Shown here piece after piece: positions 7,449 to 14,757 of a stretch of 18,381 nucleotides of DNA. Source of the stretch: Thioalkalivibrio sp. GTDB lineage: Bacteria; Pseudomonadota; Gammaproteobacteria; SpSt-1174. The position numbers were made by a program, and so were the translations under genes. Location of the stretch: assembly GCA_011046015.1 (NCBI GenBank), contig DSBO01000205.1, positions 1-18,381 of the forward strand. Direction: 5' to 3'. Position 1 is the stretch's first letter; each line of letters begins with the position of its first letter. The notes under the pieces were generated by a model. It ran no database searches. It was not told the origin of the DNA and saw nothing but the letters and a program-made list of their open reading frames with translations.

Positions 7449-8231
7449 ATGTGTCGCATAGCTGCCTACCTGGGGGCGGAGGTTGCGCTGGAGCGCCTTC
7501 TTCTCCAGCCCGAGCATAGCCTGGTGGTGCAATCCTGGGCCCCGCGCGAACTCAAGTACGCAAAGCTCAATGCCGATGGCTTCGGCTTCGCCTGGTACGG
7601 CCCCGACGACCGGCCGGCCACCTACGTCAACAGCCTGCCGATCTGGTCCGACGTAAACCTCACCGCGCTCGGGCGCACGCTCTCGAGCGACCTGTGGCTG
7701 GCCAGCGTGCGCTCGGCGACTTCGGGCTTTGCCTCGGGCCCCGCCAACACGCAGCCGTTTTGCGACGACGACATCATCTTCACGCACAACGGTTATATCA
7801 GCCACTTTGCCACGGCCGTGCGACCGGCACTGTGCGAGTTTCTCGCCCCGCCGATACTCGCGTCCATCCAGGGCAACACCGACTCCGAGTACCTGTTTGC
7901 CCTGATCCGCCACCTGCTGGCAGAGGACGACGAGCTGGCGCTCGAGTCGGCCATCGGCGAGGCCTTTGCGCTGATCGAGGACTGGGCGGACGAGGAGACG
8001 GCGCTGCTCAACCTCGTCATGAGCGACGGCGAGCGCATCTATGCCTGCCGTCACGCCATCAACCATGAGTCGCCCTCGCTGTACTACACCACCGACGACG
8101 AGGGCTTCCCGGACGGCGCGCAGCTCATCGCCTCCGAGGCACTCACCAGCAGCGGCCTGTGGCGACCGGTGCCCGACCATCACATCCTGATCCTCGACCC
8201 GGACGAACCGCCCGAACTGCTCGCCCTATGA
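7449..8231 (+). CDS. egtC: EgtC-like class II glutamine amidohydrolase
   Basis: In ergothioneine synthesis EgtC removes the glutamyl group from the gamma-glutamyl-cysteinyl-histidine-betaine sulfoxide made by EgtB. The 260-aa product starts MCRIAAYLG, so after Met removal Cys2 is the N-terminal nucleophile of the Ntn hydrolase fold. Other family marks are NADGFGFAWY (41-50), the SVRSATSG segment (87-94) and THNGYI (112-117). GGGGGAAA lies about 6 bases before the ATG. Its stop overlaps the start of the EgtB-like gene by ATGA, so the two are co-translated, as expected for enzymes acting in succession. Class II amidohydrolases of the YafJ type look similar; the fusion-like coupling to an EgtB homologue is the main reason for the EgtC call. 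The substrate is inferred. Confidence 0.8.
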   Translation: MCRIAAYLGAEVALERLLLQPEHSLVVQSWAPRELKYAKLNADGFGFAWYGPDDRPATYVNSLPIWSDVNLTALGRTLSSDLWLASVRSATSGFASGPANTQPFCDDDIIFTHNGYISHFATAVRPALCEFLAPPILASIQGNTDSEYLFALIRHLLAEDDELALESAIGEAFALIEDWADEETALLNLVMSDGERIYACRHAINHESPSLYYTTDDEGFPDGAQLIASEALTSSGLWRPVPDHHILILDPDEPPELLAL

Positions 8232-9382
8232 CCTCACTCGGCACCCTTGTCCGTCTGCGCGCCGTGCACCGTCGGCTGCAGTCGCTGATCGAACCGCTGG
8301 ATGATGAAGCCTACCGTAGCCAGTTCCACCCGGACCTGAGCCCGCTGGGTTGGCACCTCGGCCACTGCACCTTCATCGAGAACTACTGGCTGCACGAACG
8401 CATCCAGGGCGACGACCGTCGCACTGCCTCTTTGCACGACTACTACTTCCCGCAGTTCAGCCCCAAGCCCGAACGCGGGCGCAAGCTGCCGCCCAAGGAG
8501 CGACTGCTCGCCCAGGTCGAGCATGACAGCGACGAGAATGTGCTGCTGCTGAGCGGCACCGCCGGCACCCTGCGACACGACCCGCTGCTGGAGAACGAGT
8601 ACATCGAGCACTTTCTCATCCAGCACCACGGCCTGCATGTCGAGACCATGCTGATGGCACTGACCCAGCGGGCCCTCGCCCGCCACCGGGGCGACTTCCT
8701 GGCCGGACGGCGGCTGGCCGCCCGCGCGCCGGTAAGCGCCCTGCGCCACCTCGCCCGCGGGGAATACGTCGTGGGTGGCGAGGCGCCGGCCGCCTTTGAC
8801 AACGAGCTACCGGCCGGCCGCGTGCAACTGGCGGCGTTCCGCATCGCCCGCAACCCGGTGACGAACGCGCAGTACCTGGCCTTCATCGAGGCCGGCGGCT
8901 ACGGCGACGCACGCTTCTGGAGCGACGAGGGATGGCAGTGGCGCGGGGCCCGCGGCGTGGAGTCCCCGGACCACTGGCGCCAGGACGCGCGCGGCTGGTG
9001 GTACGGTATCGGCGTCGACGGCCCGCAGGACCTCGATCCCGACGCACCGGTGATGGGCCTGAGCCACTTCGAAGCCAGCGCCTTCGCCGCCTGGGCCGGC
9101 GCGCGCCTGCCACACGAACACGAATGGGAGGTGGCCTGCCGCCTCAACCTGCTGGAGGGTACCGGGCACGTCTGGGAGTGGTGCGCCAACACCTTCTTTC
9201 CCTACGAGGGATTCACCCCCTTTCCCTACGACGAATACTCCGAGCGCTGGTTCGACAGCCGGCACTACAGCCTGCGCGGGGGCAGCCTGTACACCCGCCG
9301 CGACCTGCGCCGCGCCTCCTTCCGCAACTTCTACGAGGCGGACAAGCGCCACATCTTCGCCGGGCTCCGGCTGGCCTTCTGA
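8228..9382 (+). CDS. egtB: EgtB-like nonheme-iron sulfoxide synthase (DinB + FGE-sulfatase domains)
   Basis: EgtB joins a thiol donor to hercynine with O2, forming a C-S bond. The 384-aa product has an N-terminal DinB helical domain. It carries a His in GWHLGHC (H46) and the H-x3-H-x-E motif at H133, H137 and E139, the expected iron triad. A C-terminal formylglycine-generating-enzyme-like domain follows (about 165-384), with FRIARNPVTNAQYLAFIEAG, RLPHEHEWEVA, GHVWEWCAN, LRGGSLYTR and a terminal HIFAGLRLAF. It is shorter than mycobacterial EgtB, with a tight junction between the EWE and VWEW segments. It overlaps egtC by ATGA. No egtD (histidine methyltransferase) or egtA neighbour is present, so the acceptor could be hercynine made elsewhere or another imidazole. 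OvoA-like or SenA-like activity cannot be excluded. A longer in-frame start at 8159 lies inside egtC and is rejected. Confidence 0.8.
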   Translation: MTSLGTLVRLRAVHRRLQSLIEPLDDEAYRSQFHPDLSPLGWHLGHCTFIENYWLHERIQGDDRRTASLHDYYFPQFSPKPERGRKLPPKERLLAQVEHDSDENVLLLSGTAGTLRHDPLLENEYIEHFLIQHHGLHVETMLMALTQRALARHRGDFLAGRRLAARAPVSALRHLARGEYVVGGEAPAAFDNELPAGRVQLAAFRIARNPVTNAQYLAFIEAGGYGDARFWSDEGWQWRGARGVESPDHWRQDARGWWYGIGVDGPQDLDPDAPVMGLSHFEASAFAAWAGARLPHEHEWEVACRLNLLEGTGHVWEWCANTFFPYEGFTPFPYDEYSERWFDSRHYSLRGGSLYTRRDLRRASFRNFYEADKRHIFAGLRLAF

Positions 9383-9463
9383 CCGGGCACGAGCAACCGG
9401 CAACCCGAAATTCCGACCTCATGACTCACAATCCATAACTAACAACAACGGGGAACAGGGATC

Positions 9464-10828
9464 ATGGAAACGCTCGCCACGTGGCTGGATTACATCAGCG
9501 GTGTCATCTGGGGACCGTGGATACTGCTGTGGCTGCTGAGCGCGGTCGGCCTCTATCTGACCATCGGCCTCAAATTCTCGCCGTGGCTGCGCATCGGGCA
9601 GGGCTTCCGGCTGCTGTGGCGAGGACGTCGCGGCGACCACGACGAGGGGGACATTACCCCCTTCCAGGCCCTGATGACGGCGCTGTCGGCCACCATCGGC
9701 ACCGGCAACATCGCGGGGGTCGCCACGGCCATCTTCCTCGGCGGTCCGGGGGCGGTGTTCTGGATGTGGCTCACCGCGCTGGTCGGCATGGCCACCAAGT
9801 ACTCCGAGGCGGTGCTAGCGGTGAAGTACCGCGAAACCGATGCGCGCGGCATGCACGTCGGCGGCCCGATGTACTACATCAAGAACGGCATGGGCGCGCG
9901 CTGGAAATGGCTGGGTGTACTGTTTGCCGTGTTCGGCATGCTCGCCGCCTTCGGCATCGGCAACACCATCCAGTCCAACTCGGTGGCGCTGGCCCTCCAC
10001 TCCTCGCTCAGCATTCCATTGTGGCTTACCGGTCTGGTACTGGCGATTGCCGCCGGCGCGGTCATCATGGGTGGTATCCGCCGTATCGGCGAGGTCGCCT
10101 CGGCACTGGTGCCGTTCATGGCCGTCGTCTACGTGGGGGGCTCGCTGGTGATCATCGTTCTCAACGTCACCGAGGTGCCGGCGGCGCTGGGTAGCATCGT
10201 AAGCGACGCCTTCACCGGCACCGCGGCCGCCGGCGGCTTCGCCGGGGCCGGTATCGCCGCCGCCATCCAGTTCGGCGTGGCGCGCGGACTGTTCTCCAAC
10301 GAGGCGGGACTGGGCAGCGCACCCATCGCGCATGCCGCCGCGCGCACCCGGGATCCGATACGCCAGGGCAGCATCGCCATGCTCGGCACGTTCATCGACA
10401 CCATCGTGATCTGCACCATGACGGCTCTGGTGATCATCCTCACCGGCGCCTGGACCAGCGGCGCGACCAGCTCGGCACTCTCCACGCTGGCCTTCGATAC
10501 CGGCCTGCCGGGCTTCGGTAGCTGGGTGGTTACCTTCGGCCTCGTGGTCTTCGCCTTTACTACAATCCTTGGCTGGAGCTATAACGGCGAGCGCTGCGCC
10601 GAGTTCCTGTTCGGCGTGAAGATCATCTGGCCCTATCGGGTGCTGTGGATCATCGCCATTCCGCTCGGTGCGCTGGCCGCCGAGGGTCACGAGAGCATCA
10701 AGCTCCTGTGGCTCACCGCGGACATCATGAACGGCCTGATGGCCCTGCCGAACCTCATCGCCCTGCTGGTACTGAGTCCGGTGGTGTTTGCACTGACCAA
10801 CGAATACCTGAAGAAGAACCGCCCATGA
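9464..10828 (+). CDS. AGCS-family sodium:alanine/glycine symporter
   Basis: This inner-membrane permease takes up small neutral amino acids with sodium. The 454-aa product is very hydrophobic, with roughly ten to eleven membrane segments. The family signature GGPGAVFWMWLTALVG lies at 93-108, preceded by ALMTALSATIGTGNIAGVAT. FSNEAGLGSAPIAHAAA, a conserved AGCS loop, lies past the middle. A purine-rich GGGGAACAGGG precedes the ATG. It follows the EgtB-like gene by 81 bp without a visible terminator and overlaps nadC by ATGA, so it is probably co-transcribed with nadC. The substrate (alanine, glycine or other) cannot be read from the sequence. Confidence 0.93.
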   Translation: METLATWLDYISGVIWGPWILLWLLSAVGLYLTIGLKFSPWLRIGQGFRLLWRGRRGDHDEGDITPFQALMTALSATIGTGNIAGVATAIFLGGPGAVFWMWLTALVGMATKYSEAVLAVKYRETDARGMHVGGPMYYIKNGMGARWKWLGVLFAVFGMLAAFGIGNTIQSNSVALALHSSLSIPLWLTGLVLAIAAGAVIMGGIRRIGEVASALVPFMAVVYVGGSLVIIVLNVTEVPAALGSIVSDAFTGTAAAGGFAGAGIAAAIQFGVARGLFSNEAGLGSAPIAHAAARTRDPIRQGSIAMLGTFIDTIVICTMTALVIILTGAWTSGATSSALSTLAFDTGLPGFGSWVVTFGLVVFAFTTILGWSYNGERCAEFLFGVKIIWPYRVLWIIAIPLGALAAEGHESIKLLWLTADIMNGLMALPNLIALLVLSPVVFALTNEYLKKNRP

Positions 10829-11661
10829 GTGAACGCCCCAGAGATATTGCGGAGACCGTGGCCCGGGCACTGGCCGAGGACGTGGGCAGCGGCGACGTGA
10901 CGGCCGTGCTGATCCCGGCGGACACGCAGGCCGTCGCGCACGTGATCGTGCGCGAGGACGCGGTGATCTGCGGGCAGCCCTGGTTCAACGAGACCTTCGC
11001 GCAGATCGCGGATGACGTGCGGGTGGACTGGCATGGCCGCGAGTGCGAGGCGGTCGTCGCCGACACCCGCATCTGCACGCTCACCGGCCCCGCGCGCGCC
11101 ATCCTCACCGGCGAGCGCACCGCCCTCAACTTCCTGCAGACCCTCTCGGCCACGGCCACGCGCACCCGCGAACTGGTGGAGATTGTCGCGGGCACACCGG
11201 CGCAGATCCTCGATACGCGCAAGACCATCCCCGGCCTGCGCCAGGCGCAGAAGTACGCGGTGAACTGCGGCGGAGGCCGCAACCACCGCTTTGGACTCTA
11301 CGACGCCATCCTCATCAAGGAGAACCACATCATGGCCGCGGGCTCGGTCACCGCCGCCATCGTGGCGGCGCGCGCACTCAACCCGGCGCTCACGCTGGAG
11401 GTGGAGACGGAGAACCTGGACGAGTTCGACGAGGCGCTGGCCGCCGAGCCCGACATCATCATGCTCGACAACTACTCGCTGGCGGACATGCGCGAGGCGG
11501 TCGCACGCAACCGGGGACGGGTGAAGCTCGAGGCCTCGGGCGGGGTGACCAGGGAGACGCTGCGCGCGATCGCCGAGACCGGGGTCGACTACATCTCGGT
11601 GGGGGCGATCACCAAGGACATCCAGGCCATCGATCTGTCGATGCGCTTCGAGACGCGCTGA
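10825..11661 (+). CDS. nadC: Quinolinate phosphoribosyltransferase (nicotinate-nucleotide pyrophosphorylase)
   Basis: NadC condenses quinolinate with PRPP to nicotinate mononucleotide and CO2, the last committed step of de novo NAD synthesis. The 278-aa product is full length. Family marks are LAEDVGSGDVTA (17-27), ERTALNFLQTLSATAT (97-112), DTRKTIPGLR (130-139), CGGGRNHRFGLYDAILIKENHI (from 148, with H154, R155, K165 and H168 as substrate-site candidates), LEVETENLDEF, IIMLDNYS and the C-terminal ASGGVTRETL...DYISVGAITKD barrel end. The ATG overlaps the symporter stop (ATGA), so translation is coupled. It converges on the FNR-like gene with a 22-bp gap. PRPP, its co-substrate, is made by Prs encoded at the right end of the window. 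Confidence 0.96.
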   Translation: MSERPRDIAETVARALAEDVGSGDVTAVLIPADTQAVAHVIVREDAVICGQPWFNETFAQIADDVRVDWHGRECEAVVADTRICTLTGPARAILTGERTALNFLQTLSATATRTRELVEIVAGTPAQILDTRKTIPGLRQAQKYAVNCGGGRNHRFGLYDAILIKENHIMAAGSVTAAIVAARALNPALTLEVETENLDEFDEALAAEPDIIMLDNYSLADMREAVARNRGRVKLEASGGVTRETLRAIAETGVDYISVGAITKDIQAIDLSMRFETR

Positions 11662-11683
11662 ACCACGACGCGAACCGCCGCGT

Positions 11684-12415
11684 CTACCACCACTTTTCGA
11701 ACACCTGTTGCGCGCCGGGCACCCCACGCTGCGTAAGCAGCGCGTGCATGTCCTCGATGAACGCCCGCGCGCCGCAGAAGTAGTGTCGCGCATCAACGGG
11801 CGCGCCCAGCCGCGCCAGCATGGCCGCATCGATGCGCCCGCGCTCGCCTTGCCACCGCGGATCCTCGCCGGTCAGCGTCGGCACGTAGCGAAAACCCGGT
11901 AGGCGCGCCGCCGTTGCCGCCAGTTCGGCGGCAAACGGCAACTCGTCCGCCGAGACGGCGCTGTGCACCAGCAGCAACTCGATGTCCGGCGCGACCTCGG
12001 CGGCGTGACGGAAGATGCTCACCAGCGGCGTAACGCCGATGCCGGCGCCCAGCAGCACGACCCGCCGGCCCATACCGGCCTCGAACACGAACTCGCCCTG
12101 CCCCGCCGACACCACCACCTCGTCGTCCACCCGCGCCGTCTCGTGCAACCAGCGGGTGACGGCGTGGCGCGGGGAAGACTGGATGGCAAGCTCGAACTGC
12201 GGTGCGGCCGAGGGCGCCGAGGTCATGGAGTACCCCCCCACCTGCATGCGCCCATCGATCTCGACGAACAGGTCGATCCATTGCCCGGCGCGAAACGCAA
12301 AGGGCTGGTCGCCACAGTCGAGCACGAAGGTCCTGATGCGGGGAGTTTCCTGGCAGGTGTCGACGATGCGCGCGTGGTAATGCGGCACTGCGCCACTCGG
12401 GCCATGAGTGACCAT
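11684..12415 (-). CDS. FNR-like flavin oxidoreductase (ferredoxin-NADP reductase superfamily)
   Basis: A 243-aa protein with two domains. The FAD-binding barrel (about 10-112) includes FRAGQWIDLFVEI. The NAD(P)-binding Rossmann domain (about 115-240) has LLGAGIGVTPLVSIF (121-135), HSAVSADELPF and a HYFCGARAFIEDM segment. It ends in an aromatic EKWW, where family members place the residue that stacks on the flavin. There is no 2Fe-2S domain, so the electron partner must be separate. The usual R-x-Y-S flavin-phosphate motif reads GGYSMTS (60-66), so the Arg is absent. Length and layout recall OXNAD1-type reductases of unknown role. It starts 2 bp after the mazG stop, so it is the last gene of a yfaZ-mazG-FNR operon. 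The function is not known. Confidence 0.85.
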   Translation of the reverse strand: MVTHGPSGAVPHYHARIVDTCQETPRIRTFVLDCGDQPFAFRAGQWIDLFVEIDGRMQVGGYSMTSAPSAAPQFELAIQSSPRHAVTRWLHETARVDDEVVVSAGQGEFVFEAGMGRRVVLLGAGIGVTPLVSIFRHAAEVAPDIELLLVHSAVSADELPFAAELAATAARLPGFRYVPTLTGEDPRWQGERGRIDAAMLARLGAPVDARHYFCGARAFIEDMHALLTQRGVPGAQQVFEKWW

Positions 12416-12417
12416 GC

Positions 12418-13206
12418 TCAGGCCTTCTTCACGGCGTCCCAGTGGGACTCCAGTTCATCCAGGCTGCACTCCTCGGTGCGGCGACCCTCGGCGGCGACTC
12501 GCGCCTCGATACCGCGAAAACGCGCCTCGAACTTGTCGTTGGCGTGACGCAGGGCCTCCTCGGCGTCCACCTTGAGGTGACGGGCGAGGTTGGTGACCGC
12601 GAACAGCAGGTCGCCGACCTCCTCACGCACGCGGTCGTGGTTCCCGGGGATGCCCACCTCGGCGCGTACCTCATCGATCTCCTCGTGAATCTTGTCGATG
12701 ACCGGATCGAGCGCGCCCCAGTCGAAGCCGACGCGGGCGGCGCGCTTTTGCAGCTTCTCGGCCCGCATCAGCGCCGGCAGGGCGCGGGCCACCCCGTCCA
12801 TGACGCTGGCGGGCGCAGTCGCCTCCCGCTTTGCGGCCCGTTCCTCGGCCTTCTGCGCCTCCCAGGCCGCGTGCTGCTCCATCTCGTTCGCAAAGCTGGT
12901 ATCGGCGAAGACGTGCGGATGACGGCGCACCAGCTTGTCGCCGATGGCGGCAGCGACGTCGTGGAAATCGAAGCGCCCGTCCTCGCGCGCGATCTGGGCG
13001 TAGAACACCACCTGTAACAGCAGATCGCCCAGCTCCTCGCGCAGGTCGTCGAAGTCGTTCCGCTCGATCGCGTCGGCCACCTCGTAGGCCTCCTCGATGG
13101 TGTACGGGACGATGGTGGCGTAGGTCTGCTTCAGATCCCACGGACAGCCACGCTGCGGATCGCGCAGCGTGGCCATCAGTTCCAGCAGGCGCTCGATCTC
13201 CGCCAT
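12418..13206 (-). CDS. mazG: Nucleoside triphosphate pyrophosphohydrolase MazG
   Basis: MazG hydrolyses (d)NTPs to NMP and pyrophosphate, cleaning the nucleotide pool and influencing ppGpp-linked stress. The 262-aa product has the two tandem MazG domains typical of the E. coli form. The N-terminal domain holds CPWDLKQTYATIVPY and the metal-binding EExxE...ExxD set (E38, E39, E42, E58, D61 in EEAYEV and EELGD). The C-terminal domain holds GFDW, KIHEEIDEVRAE and EEVGDLLFAVTNLARHL. It starts 5 bp after the yfaZ-like stop and ends 2 bp before the reductase gene, so it is the middle gene of an operon. Confidence 0.96.
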   Translation of the reverse strand: MAEIERLLELMATLRDPQRGCPWDLKQTYATIVPYTIEEAYEVADAIERNDFDDLREELGDLLLQVVFYAQIAREDGRFDFHDVAAAIGDKLVRRHPHVFADTSFANEMEQHAAWEAQKAEERAAKREATAPASVMDGVARALPALMRAEKLQKRAARVGFDWGALDPVIDKIHEEIDEVRAEVGIPGNHDRVREEVGDLLFAVTNLARHLKVDAEEALRHANDKFEARFRGIEARVAAEGRRTEECSLDELESHWDAVKKA

Positions 13207-13211
13207 GCGGA

Positions 13212-13781
13212 TCAGAACATCAGGCGGATGCCGACGTGCGCGGCATCGTCCAGCTCGTAGTCACGACCGCTGGTCTCGAGCTCGGTCTGGAGTAGGCGGT
13301 AACCCACGAAGGCGGCGGTACCCGGCGTGATCTCCAGCTCGAAGTTCAGGTTGAAGTCGAGGAAGTTGTCGCCGTCGCCGCCCGTGGTGATGCTCGGCGC
13401 GTAATAGGCCTCCGTCACCAGGGCCATCGGCATGTTGGCGGGGATGTGGTACTTGACCTCGCCGCCGATCCCCAGCGCCTGTACGTCCAGGTCCGGCCGG
13501 TCGAGGCTGGCCGCGTACCCCTTCACGCCCACCCCGAAGCTGAAGGGGCGTGCGCCGGCAGGCGAACCGGTGGCCTTGACGCCGAAGCTGCCCATGACGT
13601 CGTCATCTTCGTTGAAGAACAGGCCGAGAGAAAAATCCGCGCCGCCGTAACCGATGGCATCGGAGCCGAAGAAGAGGTTCGCCTGGGCGGTCTCCGAGCC
13701 AAGCGCGAAATCCAGGCCGGCCGCATGGGCCCCGTTCGCGGCCCCGAGCAGCAGGGCCCCCAGTACGAGATGACGTCGCAT
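13212..13781 (-). CDS. YfaZ-family outer-membrane beta-barrel protein
   Basis: The 189-aa precursor starts with MRRHLVLGALLLGAANGAHA, a signal peptide with an AHA-A cleavage site near residue 21. The remainder alternates polar and hydrophobic residues and is rich in Gly and aromatics (GYGGADFSLGLFF, FSFGVGVKGYAAS, LDFNLNFELEI, AAFVGYRLLQTEL), ending in a strand that closes with Phe. That is the pattern of a small outer-membrane barrel of the YfaZ type. The role of the family is unknown. A strong AAGGAG lies 8 bases before the ATG. It is the first gene of the operon with mazG and the reductase, and lies divergent from the 14032 gene. Confidence 0.8.
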   Translation of the reverse strand: MRRHLVLGALLLGAANGAHAAGLDFALGSETAQANLFFGSDAIGYGGADFSLGLFFNEDDDVMGSFGVKATGSPAGARPFSFGVGVKGYAASLDRPDLDVQALGIGGEVKYHIPANMPMALVTEAYYAPSITTGGDGDNFLDFNLNFELEITPGTAAFVGYRLLQTELETSGRDYELDDAAHVGIRLMF

Positions 13782-13860
13782 CGGATAACTCCTTTAAGTT
13801 TCATCAATCGTTTAACCATCGCGCCGCTTTCACGGTGCTGCCGGGATCAGGCTGGGCGTC

Positions 13861-13869
13861 AGTGTATCA
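13861..13869 (-). promoter_or_regulatory. Possible extended -10 for the yfaZ operon
   Basis: Read on the minus strand, TGATACACT has the TGn extension before a TACACT -10 box, about 80 bp ahead of the yfaZ-like start. No convincing -35 box accompanies it. The rest of the 250-bp divergent gap (13782-14031) holds the promoter of the rightward gene and a weak CATGG/CCATG inverted repeat at 13894-13911. Confidence 0.3.
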
Positions 13870-13962
13870 CGCCCATCTTGGGGTACTTCACTGCATGGAC
13901 CACTAGCCATGGGGTTTGTTCGGGCATGATTCCGGATTTTCCCCTGCGTTTTCTGTGTATTG

Positions 13963-13990
13963 TTGACTATTTTACTCGGGTATATATATT
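13963..13990 (+). promoter_or_regulatory. Strong sigma70 promoter of the 151-aa gene
   Basis: TTGACT (13963-13968, five of six to TTGACA) and TATATT (13985-13990, five of six to TATAAT) are 16 bp apart in a notably AT-rich island. Transcription would start near 13997, giving a leader of about 35 bases that ends in the AGGAGGT ribosome site (14020-14026). Confidence 0.75.
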
Positions 13991-14031
13991 AGTAACTGCT
14001 GATACACCGACACCAGACCAGGAGGTGCACC

Positions 14032-14487
14032 ATGAGCGGTAACCTGATTGCCAACTTCCCCCACGACGGCGTGGTCACCATCAACCGCGTCATCCTTAAG
14101 CCGGAATACACGGTCGACGACCTGCAGGAGCGCGTCGCGATGTTGTGCGAAAACGTGAAGACCTTCCATTCCGACACGGGCTTCATCGGCGGCTTCGTCG
14201 CACTCAACAGCGGCAACGTCTCCAACGAGGGCTCCACCATCGGTCAGGCGGTCGAAAGCCCGATGAAGGGTAAGGAGGCGCTGATCATTACGTTCTGGCG
14301 CAGCTTCGAGGAGCACGAGGCCTCGCACCGCAGCGACACCTTCCAGCCCCTGTTCCAGGAGGCGCTGGAGCTGTGTGAGAACGGTAACGAGGAGATCGCC
14401 TACGAGATGCTGTGGTCCGGCAAGGCCTACGATCCGGACGAGGCTCGCGCCGCCCAGGCCGCCAAGACCCAGTTCCAGGCGGCCTGA
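14032..14487 (+). CDS. Small alpha/beta-barrel protein with a sulfur-oxygenase-reductase-like H-x3-H...E motif
   Basis: I do not recognise a named family with certainty. The 151-aa, acidic, soluble product has the feel of a dimeric ferredoxin-like barrel (ABM type): strand VVTINRVIL, helix 27-45, GFIGGFVAL, strand EALIITFW (82-89), helix SFEEHEASH and strand EIAYEMLW (121-128). The block ITFWRSFEEHEASHR recalls, from memory, the segment of sulfur oxygenase reductase that binds mononuclear iron with two His and a Glu. Here H95 and H99 have the H-x3-H spacing, and E121 follows 22 residues later in a matching Glu...Tyr-Glu context (24 in the archaeal enzyme as I recall it). C39 could stand for the catalytic Cys. 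SOR is about twice as long, so this would be a single half. A perfect AGGAGGT precedes the ATG, and the gene is monocistronic. An ordinary ABM-domain protein with chance histidines is the main alternative. Confidence 0.6.
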   Translation: MSGNLIANFPHDGVVTINRVILKPEYTVDDLQERVAMLCENVKTFHSDTGFIGGFVALNSGNVSNEGSTIGQAVESPMKGKEALIITFWRSFEEHEASHRSDTFQPLFQEALELCENGNEEIAYEMLWSGKAYDPDEARAAQAAKTQFQAA

Positions 14488-14496
14488 ACCCGACAC

Positions 14497-14516
14497 GCCG
14501 CCCCTGGCGGGGCGGC
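14497..14516 (+). terminator. Hairpin after the 151-aa gene
   Basis: GCCGCCCC and GGGGCGGC form a perfect 8-bp stem with a 4-nt loop, beginning 9 bp after the stop codon. It is followed by only a short ATTT. It is probably a terminator or a 3'-end stabiliser backed up by the next one. Confidence 0.65.
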
Positions 14517-14556
14517 ATTTCCTCAACCGGTCTCTCCGGTTCGCCCGGCGGACACG

Positions 14557-14587
14557 AAAAAGGCCTGCTCTCTGAGCAGGCCTTTTT
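14557..14587. terminator. Bidirectional Rho-independent terminator
   Basis: AAAAAGGCCTGCTC and its exact complement flank a TCT loop, giving a 9-bp GC-rich stem with A-run on one side and T-run on the other. It can stop transcription rightward from the 151-aa gene and leftward from tRNA-Met, whose 3' end lies 9 bp away. Confidence 0.9.
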
Positions 14588-14595
14588 CTGGCATA

Positions 14596-14672
14596 TGGTG
14601 GCTACGCCCTGATTCGAACAGGGGACCCCATCATTATGAGTGATGTGCTCTAACCAGCTGAGCTACGTAGCC
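14596..14672 (-). tRNA. tRNA-Met (CAU), elongator type
   Basis: The minus strand folds as a complete 77-nt tRNA. The acceptor stem GGCTACG pairs with CGTAGCC, and the D arm is GCTC..GAGC. The anticodon stem CATCA/TGATG has loop CTCATAA, giving anticodon CAT at 14636-14638. The T loop contains TTCGAAT and the CCA is encoded. The paired first acceptor base (G-C) separates it from initiator tRNA. Its body closely matches E. coli elongator tRNA-Met. It lies downstream of ychF, in the same direction. Confidence 0.97.
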
Positions 14673-14757
14673 GCGAAAGGCCGGAGATTTTCCCCTCTAA
14701 GGCCCGGCCTGTCAAGAAGCGCCCACGTTGCGCCTGAACACGGGAGCCGACCTCCAC

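Noticed and set aside
8228..9382. SenA (selenoneine synthase) as first choice for the EgtB-like protein
   Set aside because: No senB- or senC-like gene is adjacent, while an EgtC-like amidohydrolase is coupled to it, which suits a glutamyl-cysteine donor.
11668..11685. Hairpin GACGCG/CGCGTC between nadC and the reductase gene
   Set aside because: The stem is only six base pairs, it runs into the reductase stop codon and no T-run follows, so I do not call a terminator.
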